Positions 42,165-52,198 of a stretch of 64,000 nt of DNA are shown piece by piece. Source of the stretch: Arthrobacter sp. Leaf337 (lineage in GTDB: Bacteria > Actinomycetota > Actinomycetes > Actinomycetales > Micrococcaceae). Numbering within the stretch: position 1 is the stretch's first letter; every line of letters starts with the position of its first letter. Both the position numbers and the translations under genes were made by a program. The notes under the pieces are model-generated. The model was given only the letters and a program-made list of their open reading frames with translations. It did not search any database and had not been told where the DNA came from. The DNA lies in NCBI RefSeq assembly GCF_001423745.1, contig NZ_LMPC01000012.1, positions 127,981-191,980 on the forward strand. Direction: 5' to 3'.

Positions 42165-43559
42165 TCAGACGTTCAGGAGGTCCTTGTCCTTGTCGTCGTC
42201 CTTGCGGGTCTGCGACCAGGCGTGGCCCTGTTCGTGATCGAGATGGGTGGACTTCTTGTTCTTCAGCGCGAAGATGTAGACCACCAGCGAGATGGCAATG
42301 GCCACCGTGACGTAGGTGAAGAACAGGTCCACCCGCTCGGCTTTCTGGAACGCGGCGCCGATCAGCGGGACGGTGCCGCCGAAGAGCGAGTTGGCGATCG
42401 CGTAGCCCAGCCCGACGCCGAGTGCGCGGATGGAAGCGGGGAACAGCTCCGCCTTCACCAGGGCGTTGATGGAGGTGTAGCCGCCAACGATGAGCAGGCC
42501 GCCCATCATGAGCAGGAACGCCGTGAACGGGTCCTTGGTGTTGGACAGCGTGGAGAGCAGCGGCCAGGTGAAGAGGACACCGGTGATGCCGAACCAGAGC
42601 AGCAGCGGCTTGCGGCCCACCTTGTCCGAGATGATGCCGTAGACCGGCTGCAGCAGCATGAAGATGAACAATGCCCAGAAGTTGATCACCGAGGTGTCGG
42701 TCTTGGCAATGCCTGACGTATCGTTCATGAACTTCAGGATGAAGTTGGTGTACGTGTAGAACGCCACTGTGCCGCCGAGCGTGACGCCGATGCAGATCAG
42801 CAGCGGCTTCCAGTACTGCGTGAAGAGCAGCTTCATGGTGCCCGGCTGTGCCACGCCCGCAACAGCCGGGATCTTGGCAGCTTCGACCTGCTCCGCCGAT
42901 ACGGTTTCCTCCATCGAGCGCCGCAGCCACAGGACCACCAGCGCGGCCACGCCGCCGATGGCAAAGGGAATGCGCCAGCCCCACTCGGTCAGGTCGCCCT
43001 TGGGCATGACGTTCTGCAGGATGACCAGGACCAGCAGGGCCATCATCTGGCCGCCGATCAGGGTGACGTACTGGAAGCTGGAGAAGAAGCCGCGGCGCTT
43101 GGACGTGGCGGCCTCGGACATGTAGGTGGCGCTGGTGCCGTATTCGCCGCCCACGGAGAATCCCTGGATCAGGCGGATGAGGATCAGCAGCACGAGTGCC
43201 CAGACGCCGACCTGCTGCGTTGTGGGCAGGAGCGCGATCGCGAAGGAGCCCGCGGACATCAGCGTGACGCTGAGCGTCAGCGCGGCCTTGCGGCCCTTGC
43301 GGTCGGCGTAACGGCCGAAGAACCAGGCGCCAATGGGGCGCATCAGGAACGACGTCGAGAACACCGCCATCGCTTCCAGGCCGGCCTGCAGCTCGTCCTT
43401 GGAGTTGAAGAAGTGGGACTGGAAATAGGCGGCAAAGACTGTGTAGACGTAGAGGTCGTACCACTCCACCAGGTTGCCGGCCGAGCCTTTGAGGATGTTG
43501 CTCACGGCACGGCGGGTCTGGGCTGACTCACTCTGGATTTCGGCTTGCTGGGTGCTCAT
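42165..43559 (-). CDS. MFS transporter, dicarboxylate:H+ (KgtP/MHS-like)
   Basis: A 464-residue 12-helix carrier. MHS/KgtP markers: GSAGNLVEWYDLYVYTVFAAYF, FGRYADRKGRKAAL, GFSVGGEYGTSATYMSEAATSKRRGFFSSFQYVT. A long polar C-terminus (LDHEQGHAWSQTRKDDDKDKDLLNV) is unusual. It is divergent from a two-component system whose operon includes a TAXI-type binding protein, so a C4/C5 dicarboxylate or citrate-like substrate is likely. ATG 43559 starts MSTQQAEIQSESAQ. The 258-base gap upstream holds an extended inverted repeat near the regulator side. Confidence 0.9.
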   Translation of the reverse strand: MSTQQAEIQSESAQTRRAVSNILKGSAGNLVEWYDLYVYTVFAAYFQSHFFNSKDELQAGLEAMAVFSTSFLMRPIGAWFFGRYADRKGRKAALTLSVTLMSAGSFAIALLPTTQQVGVWALVLLILIRLIQGFSVGGEYGTSATYMSEAATSKRRGFFSSFQYVTLIGGQMMALLVLVILQNVMPKGDLTEWGWRIPFAIGGVAALVVLWLRRSMEETVSAEQVEAAKIPAVAGVAQPGTMKLLFTQYWKPLLICIGVTLGGTVAFYTYTNFILKFMNDTSGIAKTDTSVINFWALFIFMLLQPVYGIISDKVGRKPLLLWFGITGVLFTWPLLSTLSNTKDPFTAFLLMMGGLLIVGGYTSINALVKAELFPASIRALGVGLGYAIANSLFGGTVPLIGAAFQKAERVDLFFTYVTVAIAISLVVYIFALKNKKSTHLDHEQGHAWSQTRKDDDKDKDLLNV

Positions 43560-43713
43560 CGCTGAACCTCGCTTGACTGTGCTCCCGGGAACCGTTCCGG
43601 GCATATTCCTGTGCTGTCCATGGCAACATTGCTCATGGTTCCTCCTCGACATTGACGGTCCTCCGAAAGCCGAGGACCCATCCACGCTATGGGTGATCCA
43701 CCCCACTACCTAT

Positions 43714-43750
43714 GCGAAACGGGAATTCCTAACACTTCCTTAGGTTTCGC
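43714..43750. promoter_or_regulatory. Inverted repeat in the carrier / two-component divergent promoter gap
   Basis: GCGAAAC (43714-43720) ... CCTAA (43728-43732) ... TTAGG (43740-43744) GTTTCGC (43744-43750). The outer and inner arms pair, leaving a bulge and a short loop. It lies ~67 bases before the response-regulator start and 155 bases before the divergent carrier start, a good place for a response-regulator binding site acting on both. Inferred, not tested. Confidence 0.35.
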
Positions 43751-43816
43751 CGGGACAAGGGATAATCTCCACAGCGGGCAGATCGAAGATGCCCCGTCAA
43801 CGAACAGGACCAGGCA

Positions 43817-44485
43817 ATGGATGTGCTCATCGTCGAGGACGACGACGCCATGGCGTCCGCCCTAGACGCAGCGGTGGTTTCCGCCGGACACACGGCTTCC
43901 CGGGTTGCCCGCGGCGCTGACGCGCTCCTTGAACACCGCCGGTTCGAGGTCATCCTGCTGGACCTGGGGCTTCCGGACATGGACGGCCTCGACGTGCTGC
44001 GGAAGCTCCGCCAGGTCACAGCGGTCCCGATCCTGATCCTGACCGCCCGCGACGACGAGCGAAGCGTGGTCCTCGGCCTGCGGTCCGGAGCCGATGACTA
44101 CCTCGTCAAACCGGTGAAACTGGTCGAGCTGCTGGCCCGCATCGAGGCGGTGACGCGGCGTTCAGGCCGTGCGAAGGACAGCCGGCAGCAGAGCATCGTG
44201 CTGGGGGAACTCGAGGTGGACCTCGAACGGCGCGTGGCCGCCGTCGGTCCCAAGGTCCTGCCCCTGACGGCCACCGAATTCGACCTCCTCGCCCTTCTGG
44301 CCAAGCATGCAGGTTCGGTGGTCACCCGGGAACAGATCCTGGACGCCCTGTGGGGCGACGCCTTCGTGGCGTCGTCGCGGTCCCTTGACGTGCATCTGAC
44401 CGGTCTCCGGGCCAAGCTCCAACTTCCCGGTTTCATCATCAACGTACGCGGCGTGGGCTACCGGGTCGAGGCGGATCCGGCGTGA
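43817..44485 (+). CDS. OmpR-family response regulator (TctD-like)
   Basis: A 222-residue response regulator: receiver domain with acidic DDD (residues 8-10), phosphoacceptor Asp49 in ILLDLGLPDMDG, Thr/Lys in LTARDD and VKPVKL; then a winged-helix output domain (LTATEFDLLALLAKHAGSVVTREQILDALWGD...RSLDVHLTGLRAKL). Its closest well-known relatives are TctD-type regulators of tricarboxylate uptake. Overlaps the kinase gene by 4 bases. Divergent from the dicarboxylate-type carrier. Confidence 0.93.
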   Translation: MDVLIVEDDDAMASALDAAVVSAGHTASRVARGADALLEHRRFEVILLDLGLPDMDGLDVLRKLRQVTAVPILILTARDDERSVVLGLRSGADDYLVKPVKLVELLARIEAVTRRSGRAKDSRQQSIVLGELEVDLERRVAAVGPKVLPLTATEFDLLALLAKHAGSVVTREQILDALWGDAFVASSRSLDVHLTGLRAKLQLPGFIINVRGVGYRVEADPA

Positions 44486-45915
44486 AGCTGCGTGTCCTCG
44501 GAATCCTGAGTGTGCTGTCCGTCCTCATCGTCATCTTCGCCTCCACCGCAATCCTGACCTCCGCCAGCCGGGAACTCACCCAGGAACTCCAGATCAACAG
44601 GGCGGCTGCCCTCAACAGGCTTGCGCAAGTGGCGTTCGACGCCGCGACCGACGGGGAATCCACGCAGCTGCAGGCGGAAATGGACCGATACTCGGAACTC
44701 TACGGTGAGGGGGTGCTGATCGGCCTCCAGCAGGGAACCCTTCGCTCGGGCGGGCTGAGCGAGGACAGGGCGGACGTTCGCGACGCCGTTGCCCGGGCAA
44801 AGCTGAACCTGAACGACACCACCCTCAGTCCGCTCCAGCCGTTCGGAACCGGTTCCGAGGTGATTTCGCGTTCCTTCGGCAGCGCAAGCCAGGTCCTTGG
44901 CGAGGCGGTCCTGGAGGTCAATCTGGATGCTGCCCGGCAGAAACTGCGGGAACGGTGGCTCCTCGTCGGACTGGCGGCGGCCGCTCTCGCTGCGGTGCTC
45001 CTCCTCGGTGCCGCCCGGGTGACTGGCTGGGTGCTGCGTCCTGTGCACCGCCTGAATGCCGCGGTAACGGAGCTTGAGGCGACAGGCCGGACTGGCCAGC
45101 TTCCGGAGGACGGACCGCCGGAACTGCGGGAACTGAGCCGTTCCTTCACCAGAATGGCCCGGACCGTCAGCGCCAGCATCGACTCCCAGCGCCAACTCAT
45201 TGCCGACACGTCGCATCAGCTACGGAATCCTGTCGGCGCCCTGCGTCTGAGGTTCGACCTGCTGCAGCTTGAACTCCAAACCGCCCGGGAACACAAGGCT
45301 GCGGCTGGAGTCCTTGCTGAGCTGGAACGTGTGGAAGAGATCCTGGACGGCGTATTGAGGCTCGCGACCGCCGAGCACAGGGCCTTCGAAGACGCCGCCG
45401 GAGGACCGTTGGGGACCCCTTCCCGCGGGCGCCCGGCCGTCATCGATCCGTACCCGGTCCTGCAGGAGGAAACCGAACGGGCGGGACCCGCGGCGCGGCA
45501 CGGCAGCTCAAAAATCCTGCTGGCGCATCCGCCGGACCCGGCGGTGCACATTGCTTGCAATGCCGCCGAGCTGGCCCAGATGGTGGGGGAACTGATCAAC
45601 AACGCCATCAAATACGCACCCGGTGCCCGGATATCCGTGGCAGTCCGCGCACGTCCGGATACGGTCACCGTGGAAGTCGCCGACGACGGCCCCGGGCTTT
45701 CCGCTGAGGAACGGGCTGCTGCCACCAGCCGGTTTTGGCGCTCCCCGCAGGCCCGGGAGATCCGCGGCAACGGTCTGGGCATGACCATTGTGGACAAACT
45801 GGCGGGAGCCAACGGGGGCCGCCTGCTGCTGGCGGAAGCCTCGCCGCACGGCCTGATCGCGCGCATCGAGTTTCCGCATGCCGCAGCTTCCCACGGACCG
45901 GAGGCCCTTTCATGA
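44482..45915 (+). CDS. Sensor histidine kinase (TctE-like)
   Basis: A 477-residue membrane kinase. Helices at ~5-27 and ~160-185 bracket an extracytoplasmic sensor region of ~130 residues (TQELQINRAAALNRLAQVAFDAATDGESTQ...). HisKA carries His245 in ADTSHQLRNPVGALRLR; the catalytic domain has N box NAAELAQMVGELINNAIKY, DDGPGL G1 box and GNGLGM G2 box. It phosphorylates the preceding response regulator. Its stop codon overlaps the TAXI binding-protein start in ATGA, an arrangement that couples a binding protein to the sensor. Confidence 0.93.
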   Translation: MKLRVLGILSVLSVLIVIFASTAILTSASRELTQELQINRAAALNRLAQVAFDAATDGESTQLQAEMDRYSELYGEGVLIGLQQGTLRSGGLSEDRADVRDAVARAKLNLNDTTLSPLQPFGTGSEVISRSFGSASQVLGEAVLEVNLDAARQKLRERWLLVGLAAAALAAVLLLGAARVTGWVLRPVHRLNAAVTELEATGRTGQLPEDGPPELRELSRSFTRMARTVSASIDSQRQLIADTSHQLRNPVGALRLRFDLLQLELQTAREHKAAAGVLAELERVEEILDGVLRLATAEHRAFEDAAGGPLGTPSRGRPAVIDPYPVLQEETERAGPAARHGSSKILLAHPPDPAVHIACNAAELAQMVGELINNAIKYAPGARISVAVRARPDTVTVEVADDGPGLSAEERAAATSRFWRSPQAREIRGNGLGMTIVDKLAGANGGRLLLAEASPHGLIARIEFPHAAASHGPEALS

Positions 45916-46949
45916 GCGGCATGTCTGGCCTGGCAGCGGCCCTTCCGCCGAGGAGGGCCGTCCTCAATGCCGGCCTGGCCGCCGGCCTGGCCGCCGGGCT
46001 GGCCGGGCTGCTTATCCCGGCCCTCAACGCATGCACTGCTGAGGACCGGCCTGGCACTGTGACGGTTGCGGGAGGTGAACCGGGCGGCTTCTATCTTGAA
46101 TTCGCAGCGCTGCTGGCGGAGTCCCTCCAGCGCCATGGCGTGGCCGCCAGTGCATCAGCGCTGACAACCGGCGGCAGCCTGGACAACCTGGAGCAGCTTC
46201 TGACCGGGCAGGCCACGCTCGCTGTCGCACTGGCAGATGCCGCGGCTCAAACCAGCGAGGCGCGCGGCACGTCGAACGTTGGAATCACGGCCCTCGGAAG
46301 AGTGTACGAAAACTACGTCCACTGCGTGGTCCGGAAGGCCAGCGGCATCCGCGACCTCACGGAACTGGCCGGCAGGACCGTGGCTGTCGGTGAGCCGGGT
46401 TCCGGGACATCACTCACCACTCCGCGCCTGATTGAGGCTGCCGGGCTGGCTTCCGTGGCCGTGGGCGAGTCCCCCGCCGCCGGCGTCGAAAAAACGGTCA
46501 CCGTGATGAACCTCGGACTCAACGCGGGGCTTGCGGCCCTGCAGAACGGGTCAGTGGATGCGTTGTTCTGGTCCGGTGGTGTGCCGACAGCCGCCATTGC
46601 CGCCACCAACAACCAGGTCGCGCTCGCGTTCCTGGACCTCTCCCCGCTGCTTCCGAAGCTGCGGACCAGGTACGGAGCGTTCTACGACCGGGTGCTGATC
46701 CCGGAGGGCGCCTACGAGGGCATTCCGGCTGTCTGGGCGGTGGGTGTGGCCAATCTGCTCCTGTGCCGCAGTGACCTGGATGAGCGGACCGTGACGAGGA
46801 CGGTCGAACTGCTTGTGGGCCATGCCGAGGAACTGATCCCCCGCTCCAGCCTGGGAGTCCAGTTCCTGAGCCCGGAATCGCTGATCAACACGGCCGGACT
46901 GCCCTTGCACCCGGCAGCCGCTGCCGCCTACCGGAAACTGCACGGTTAA
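45912..46949 (+). CDS. TAXI-family TRAP-type solute-binding lipoprotein (orphan)
   Basis: A 345-residue lipoprotein: hydrophobic AGLAAGLAAGLAGLLIPALNAC with Cys41 as lipidation site and a preceding PPRRAVLN that could be read as a weak Tat motif. The mature part VTVAGGEPGGFYLEFAALLAESLQRHG...GGSLDNLEQLLTGQATLAVALADAAAQT is the TAXI (TRAP-associated extracytoplasmic immunogenic) fold. No TRAP membrane subunits are in the window. Coupled to a two-component system by a 4-base overlap, so it probably presents a ligand to the kinase. Ligand unknown; TAXI proteins bind glutamate and dicarboxylates. Confidence 0.9.
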   Translation: MSGMSGLAAALPPRRAVLNAGLAAGLAAGLAGLLIPALNACTAEDRPGTVTVAGGEPGGFYLEFAALLAESLQRHGVAASASALTTGGSLDNLEQLLTGQATLAVALADAAAQTSEARGTSNVGITALGRVYENYVHCVVRKASGIRDLTELAGRTVAVGEPGSGTSLTTPRLIEAAGLASVAVGESPAAGVEKTVTVMNLGLNAGLAALQNGSVDALFWSGGVPTAAIAATNNQVALAFLDLSPLLPKLRTRYGAFYDRVLIPEGAYEGIPAVWAVGVANLLLCRSDLDERTVTRTVELLVGHAEELIPRSSLGVQFLSPESLINTAGLPLHPAAAAAYRKLHG

Positions 46950-46954
46950 GCGAA

Positions 46955-47090
46955 ACGCTCTCTCACGTTACGCACCGAAAACCCGGGCGCTCTCTCACTT
47001 TCCGCACCGAAAACCCGGACGCTCTCTCACTTTCCCCAGGAAAGTGAGAGAGGGTTCGGGGAAACAGCGCAGGAAGTGAGAGAGCGTTTG
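46955..47090. repeat. Palindrome family 3, second copy (extended array)
   Basis: Left-arm words (CGCTCTCTCAC[TTTCC]) occur three times, at about 46955, 46988 and 47020, separated by GCACCGAAAACCCGG. The last pairs with GGAAAGTGAGAGAG (47039-47052) through a CCA loop, and a further right arm GAAGTGAGAGAGCGTT ends at 47089. It fills the whole gap between the convergent TAXI and ramB genes. Confidence 0.85.
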
Positions 47091-47091
47091 C

Positions 47092-48579
47092 TCAGCTGCC
47101 TGAGTGTGCCTGCAGGAAGCTGTACACCTCGGTCTCATCCACGCCGGGGAAGGCGCCTGGCGGCATGGCGGCCAGCAGGTGCGAGTGGGCCCGCGCCGAC
47201 GGCCAGGCATTGCCCGCCCATTCGGAGGTCAGCGAAGCCGGCGGCCGGCGGCAGCAGTTCTCATCCGGGCACGTGGACGTGGACCGCTCCGTGGTTTCAC
47301 GTCCGCGGAACCACTTCACCTGGGCGTACGGCACCCCGACCGACAGCGAAAATTCGCCGGTGGCGGAGCGCTCGGTACGGGCGGTGCACCAGTAGGTCCC
47401 CGACGGCGTGTCCGTGTACTGGCTGTAGGCGCTGAACTTGTCCGGCACGTCGAAAACCACCCGCGACGTCCAGTTCTTGCACGACGGCTGGCCCTCTATG
47501 GCGCCGGTGTGATCCTGCGGGAACGTCACGCCGTCGTTCTCGTAGGCCTTGTAGATGATGCCGCTCTTGTGGGTTTTCTGGAAGTGCGTGCGGATGTCCA
47601 GGTGCTGGGTGGCAAGGTTGGTGAAGCGGTGGGCGGCGGTCTCGTAGGACACGGCGAAGGCGTCCCGGATGTCCTCCACGGCGATTTCCTTGGCCTGCTT
47701 GGCCTGCTGCAGGAACTCCACGGTGGCCTGCTCCGGCAGCATCAGCGCTGCGGCGAAGTAGTTCGTGGCCACGCGCTGCATCAGGAAATCCCCGTAGTTG
47801 GACGGCGTCTGGTGGCCCAGGACGTAGTGTCCCAAGGCCTGCAGCAGCACCGAGCGGGGGTCATGATCGGTGCGCTGGTTCTGCGTGAGATAAATTCGGC
47901 GGTTCTTAAGATCCGTCACGGAACGGGTCGAATGCGGCAGATCGCCCACGTGGTGGAGGCTGAAACCGAGGTGCCCGGCGATATCAGCAATGACGTGGTG
48001 GGACAGCGGACCGCTGGTGTGGCCCACCGACGCCAGGACCTTCTGCGCCTCCGCCTCGTACTCCGGGAAGTAGTTGTTCCGTTCCCGCATCATGGCCCGC
48101 AGTTCACCGTTGGCGCGGCGGGCCTCTTCCGGCGTCGCCACCTGTTCGTTGAGCCTGCGCTCCAGCTCATGCTGCAGGCCCACCATGGACTCCAGCACAT
48201 CCATGGGAAGCCGCGAGCTGATGCGGATTTTCGGCAGGTTCAGGGACCCGTAGAGGGGGCTGCGCTGGTACCGTTCCAGCTCGATCTCCAAAGCCGCCCT
48301 GCGGTTGGGCGGTTCCGCCCCGAGCAACTGGTCGATGCTGACACCCAGGGCAACTGCCAGCTGCTGCAGCAGCCCGAGCTTCGGCTCGCGCTTGCCGTTC
48401 TCGATCAGGCTGAGCTGGCTCGGCGCGGTGCCGACGGCGGCGCTCAGGTCATCGAGGGTCATCGCCGCCGCTTTGCGCAGGTGGCGGACGCGCCGGCCCA
48501 GGCTGATGACGTCCAGTTCAGGGGTGGCAGGGGACGACGGCGGCGTTGCGGCTTTGCGGTTCCAGCTCGTAGGCGACAT
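47092..48579 (-). CDS. ramB: RamB-type transcriptional regulator of acetate/glyoxylate metabolism
   Basis: A 495-residue cytoplasmic regulator. XRE-type HTH: ISLGRRVRHLRKAAAMTLDDLSAAVGTAPSQLSLIENGKREPKLGLLQQLAVAL (residues ~25-80). The middle carries an IrrE/ImmA-like segment, LLQALGHYVLGHQTPSNYGDF. The C-terminus is the short-chain-fatty-acid regulator domain with Cys residues in PSCKNW, TYWCTAR and CPDENCCRRPP. RamB of corynebacteria represses aceA/aceB and acetate genes on non-acetate sources. Here it is divergent from aceA, matching that role. Confidence 0.92.
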   Translation of the reverse strand: MSPTSWNRKAATPPSSPATPELDVISLGRRVRHLRKAAAMTLDDLSAAVGTAPSQLSLIENGKREPKLGLLQQLAVALGVSIDQLLGAEPPNRRAALEIELERYQRSPLYGSLNLPKIRISSRLPMDVLESMVGLQHELERRLNEQVATPEEARRANGELRAMMRERNNYFPEYEAEAQKVLASVGHTSGPLSHHVIADIAGHLGFSLHHVGDLPHSTRSVTDLKNRRIYLTQNQRTDHDPRSVLLQALGHYVLGHQTPSNYGDFLMQRVATNYFAAALMLPEQATVEFLQQAKQAKEIAVEDIRDAFAVSYETAAHRFTNLATQHLDIRTHFQKTHKSGIIYKAYENDGVTFPQDHTGAIEGQPSCKNWTSRVVFDVPDKFSAYSQYTDTPSGTYWCTARTERSATGEFSLSVGVPYAQVKWFRGRETTERSTSTCPDENCCRRPPASLTSEWAGNAWPSARAHSHLLAAMPPGAFPGVDETEVYSFLQAHSGS

Positions 48580-48598
48580 TTATTGAGCATACGCGAAG

Positions 48599-48654
48599 AA
48601 GTGCATTTCTTTCCATGGTTTTCCTCTAGTAACCCTCTTGAAAGTGCAGAAAAG
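48599..48654. promoter_or_regulatory. Candidate RamB operators in the ramB-aceA gap
   Basis: AAGTGCATTTC (48599-48609) and AAAGTGCAGAAAAG (48641-48654) share the word AAGTGCA, 43 bases apart, in an otherwise GC-rich 181-base divergent gap. The A/T-rich, TGCA-containing form is what known RamB sites look like. Proposed binding sites for RamB controlling itself and aceA; needs footprint or ChIP data. Confidence 0.4.
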
Positions 48655-48760
48655 TAGATCTCACGGAAAGAAACACCGCACCGGTCCAGCCGGTCCCCCA
48701 CTGCAAAGGCGCAGGACGGGACCGGCCCGGACAACCCGGAGCACAAACAAGGAGACAAAG

Positions 48761-50077
48761 ATGACTGCAGCATTTGAGCCCACCCAGCAGACGCCCGAGC
48801 AGCAGGCCGCCGCACTGGAGCTCGAGTGGGCCGCCAACCCCCGCTGGGAAGGTGTGACCCGGGACTACAAGGCTTCCGACGTTATCCGCCTCCGCGGCCG
48901 CGTCTCCGAAGAACACACCCTGGCTCGCCGCGGTTCCGAGAAGCTCTGGAAGCAGCTCACCGAAGAGCACAAGACCGGCGGCTACACCAACGCCCTCGGC
49001 GCCCTCACCGGCAACCAGGCCGTGCAGCAGGTCAAGGCCGGCCTCCGCGCCATCTACCTCTCCGGCTGGCAGGTCGCCGCCGACGCCAACAACTCCGGCC
49101 ACACCTACCCGGACCAGTCGCTCTACCCGGCCAACTCCGTTCCCACGGTGGTCCGCCGCATCAACAACGCCCTCCTCCGCGCCGACCAGATCGAGTTCTC
49201 CGAGGGCATCCAGACGGTCGAGGACTGGATGGTGCCGATCGTGGCCGACGCCGAGGCCGGCTTCGGTGGCCCGCTGAACGCCTACGAGCTCATGAAGTCC
49301 ATGATCCAGGCCGGCGCCGCAGGCGTTCACTGGGAGGACCAGCTCGCTTCGGAGAAGAAGTGCGGCCACCTCGGCGGCAAGGTGCTCATCCCCACCCAGC
49401 AGCACGTCCGCACCCTGAACGCCGCCCGACTGGCCGCCGACGTCGCCGGCACGCCGTCTGTGGTCATCGCCCGCACCGACGCCGAGGCAGCAACCCTGAT
49501 CACCTCCGACGTCGATCCCCGTGACCAGGAATTCGTCACCGGCGAACGGACCCCGGAAGGCTTCTACAAGGTCCGCAACGGCATCGAACCCTGCATCGCC
49601 CGCGCCAAGGCCTACGCCCCGTATTCTGACCTCATCTGGATGGAAACGGGCACCCCGGACCTCGAGCTTGCCAAGAAGTTCGCCGAGGCCGTCAAGGCCG
49701 ACTTCCCGGACCAGATGCTCTCCTACAACTGCTCGCCGTCCTTCAACTGGCGCAAGCACCTGGACGACGCCACCATCGCCAAGTTCCAGCGTGAACTCGG
49801 CGCCATGGGCTTCACGTTCCAGTTCATCACCCTGGCCGGCTTCCACGCCCTGAACTACTCGATGTTCGACCTCGCCCACGGTTACGCCCGTGAAGGCATG
49901 AGCGCCTACGTCGAGCTCCAGGAAAAGGAATTCGCCTCCGAGTCCCGCGGCTACACCGCGACCAAGCACCAGCGCGAAGTCGGCACCGGCTACTTCGACG
50001 ACATCGCAACTGCGCTCAACCCGAACGCATCCACGCTGGCCCTGGTGGGATCCACCGAAGAAGGCCAGTTCCACTAA
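48761..50077 (+). CDS. aceA: Isocitrate lyase
   Basis: A 438-residue ICL, first enzyme of the glyoxylate shunt. Active-site motif KKCGHLGGK with Cys201, Mg/metal Asp in [26 protein letters not shown] and [13 protein letters not shown] are present. Length and residues match actinobacterial Icl1/AceA. A GGAG site precedes the ATG at 48761; the open frame continues upstream to 48638 but without conserved sequence. It has a 181-base shared promoter gap with ramB. Confidence 0.97.
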   Translation: MTAAFEPTQQTPEQQAAALELEWAANPRWEGVTRDYKASDVIRLRGRVSEEHTLARRGSEKLWKQLTEEHKTGGYTNALGALTGNQAVQQVKAGLRAIYLSGWQVAADANNSGHTYPDQSLYPANSVPTVVRRINNALLRADQIEFSEGIQTVEDWMVPIVADAEAGFGGPLNAYELMKSMIQAGAAGVHWEDQLASEKKCGHLGGKVLIPTQQHVRTLNAARLAADVAGTPSVVIARTDAEAATLITSDVDPRDQEFVTGERTPEGFYKVRNGIEPCIARAKAYAPYSDLIWMETGTPDLELAKKFAEAVKADFPDQMLSYNCSPSFNWRKHLDDATIAKFQRELGAMGFTFQFITLAGFHALNYSMFDLAHGYAREGMSAYVELQEKEFASESRGYTATKHQREVGTGYFDDIATALNPNASTLALVGSTEEGQFH

Positions 50078-50148
50078 CACTTCCCGTTCGACGGCGGACT
50101 GGTCACTTCCGGCCTTCGGACCGGCATCGCTCGGCCTGCTATTCCCCA

Positions 50149-50190
50149 CGTCCCGGTTCGACCTCGCTGAGCGAGGACGGACCGGGACGC
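50149..50190. repeat. Hairpin in the aceA-aceB gap
   Basis: CGTCCCGGT ... CTCGC-TGA-GCGAG ... ACCGGGACG forms two stacked stems with small internal mismatches. It lies mid-way in the 226-base gap between aceA and aceB and is followed by a CCCCTTTT run, so it may attenuate or terminate aceA transcripts, leaving aceB with its own promoter. Confidence 0.6.
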
Positions 50191-50303
50191 AGGGCCCCTT
50201 TTACGCAGGCTGCCGCGATACCGGCTCCTTCGGCCTTGTGCCTCGGTCACCGCAGTGCCGCTATACGCCGTCGAACTTCCCTTTCGTCTTTAAGGAGACT
50301 GAA

Positions 50304-51968
<1,665 letters not shown>

Positions 51969-52073
51969 GCCCACGGTAGTCGAGCCGAGATTTCCGTTTG
52001 CCGGGCAACCACGCCCTTCGCAACAGGCACCCCCGAAATCCGGGGCGGCGGCCCGGCAACGGAAGCACCATTA

Positions 52074-52160
52074 AGCGCGAACGGACAGTTGAGGCCCCTT
52101 TTTGAGGGCCTCAACTGTCCGTTCGCGCTTTTGCGTGGGACTTAAGTGTCCGTTCGCGCT
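52074..52160. repeat. Palindrome family 2, copy 3 (24-bp perfect stem plus extra half-arm)
   Basis: A 24-base left arm at 52074-52097 (starting AGCGCGAACGGACAGTTGAG) pairs perfectly with 52106-52129, loop CTTTTTGA. A separate right half-arm TTAAGTGTCCGTTCGCGCT follows at 52142-52160 and matches copy 2 better than copy 3. Located between the convergent aceB and CynX-type carrier genes. ACGACGGCGG follows at 52183. Confidence 0.85.
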
Positions 52161-52198
52161 CGGCGGGGGGTGGGGGAGGACGACGACGGCGGGACCCG

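Noticed and set aside
46955..47090. Repeated CGCTCTCTCAC words as a possible CRISPR array
   Set aside because: Units are short, unevenly spaced, partly inverted, with near-identical spacers and no cas genes; better explained as a palindromic gene-end element.
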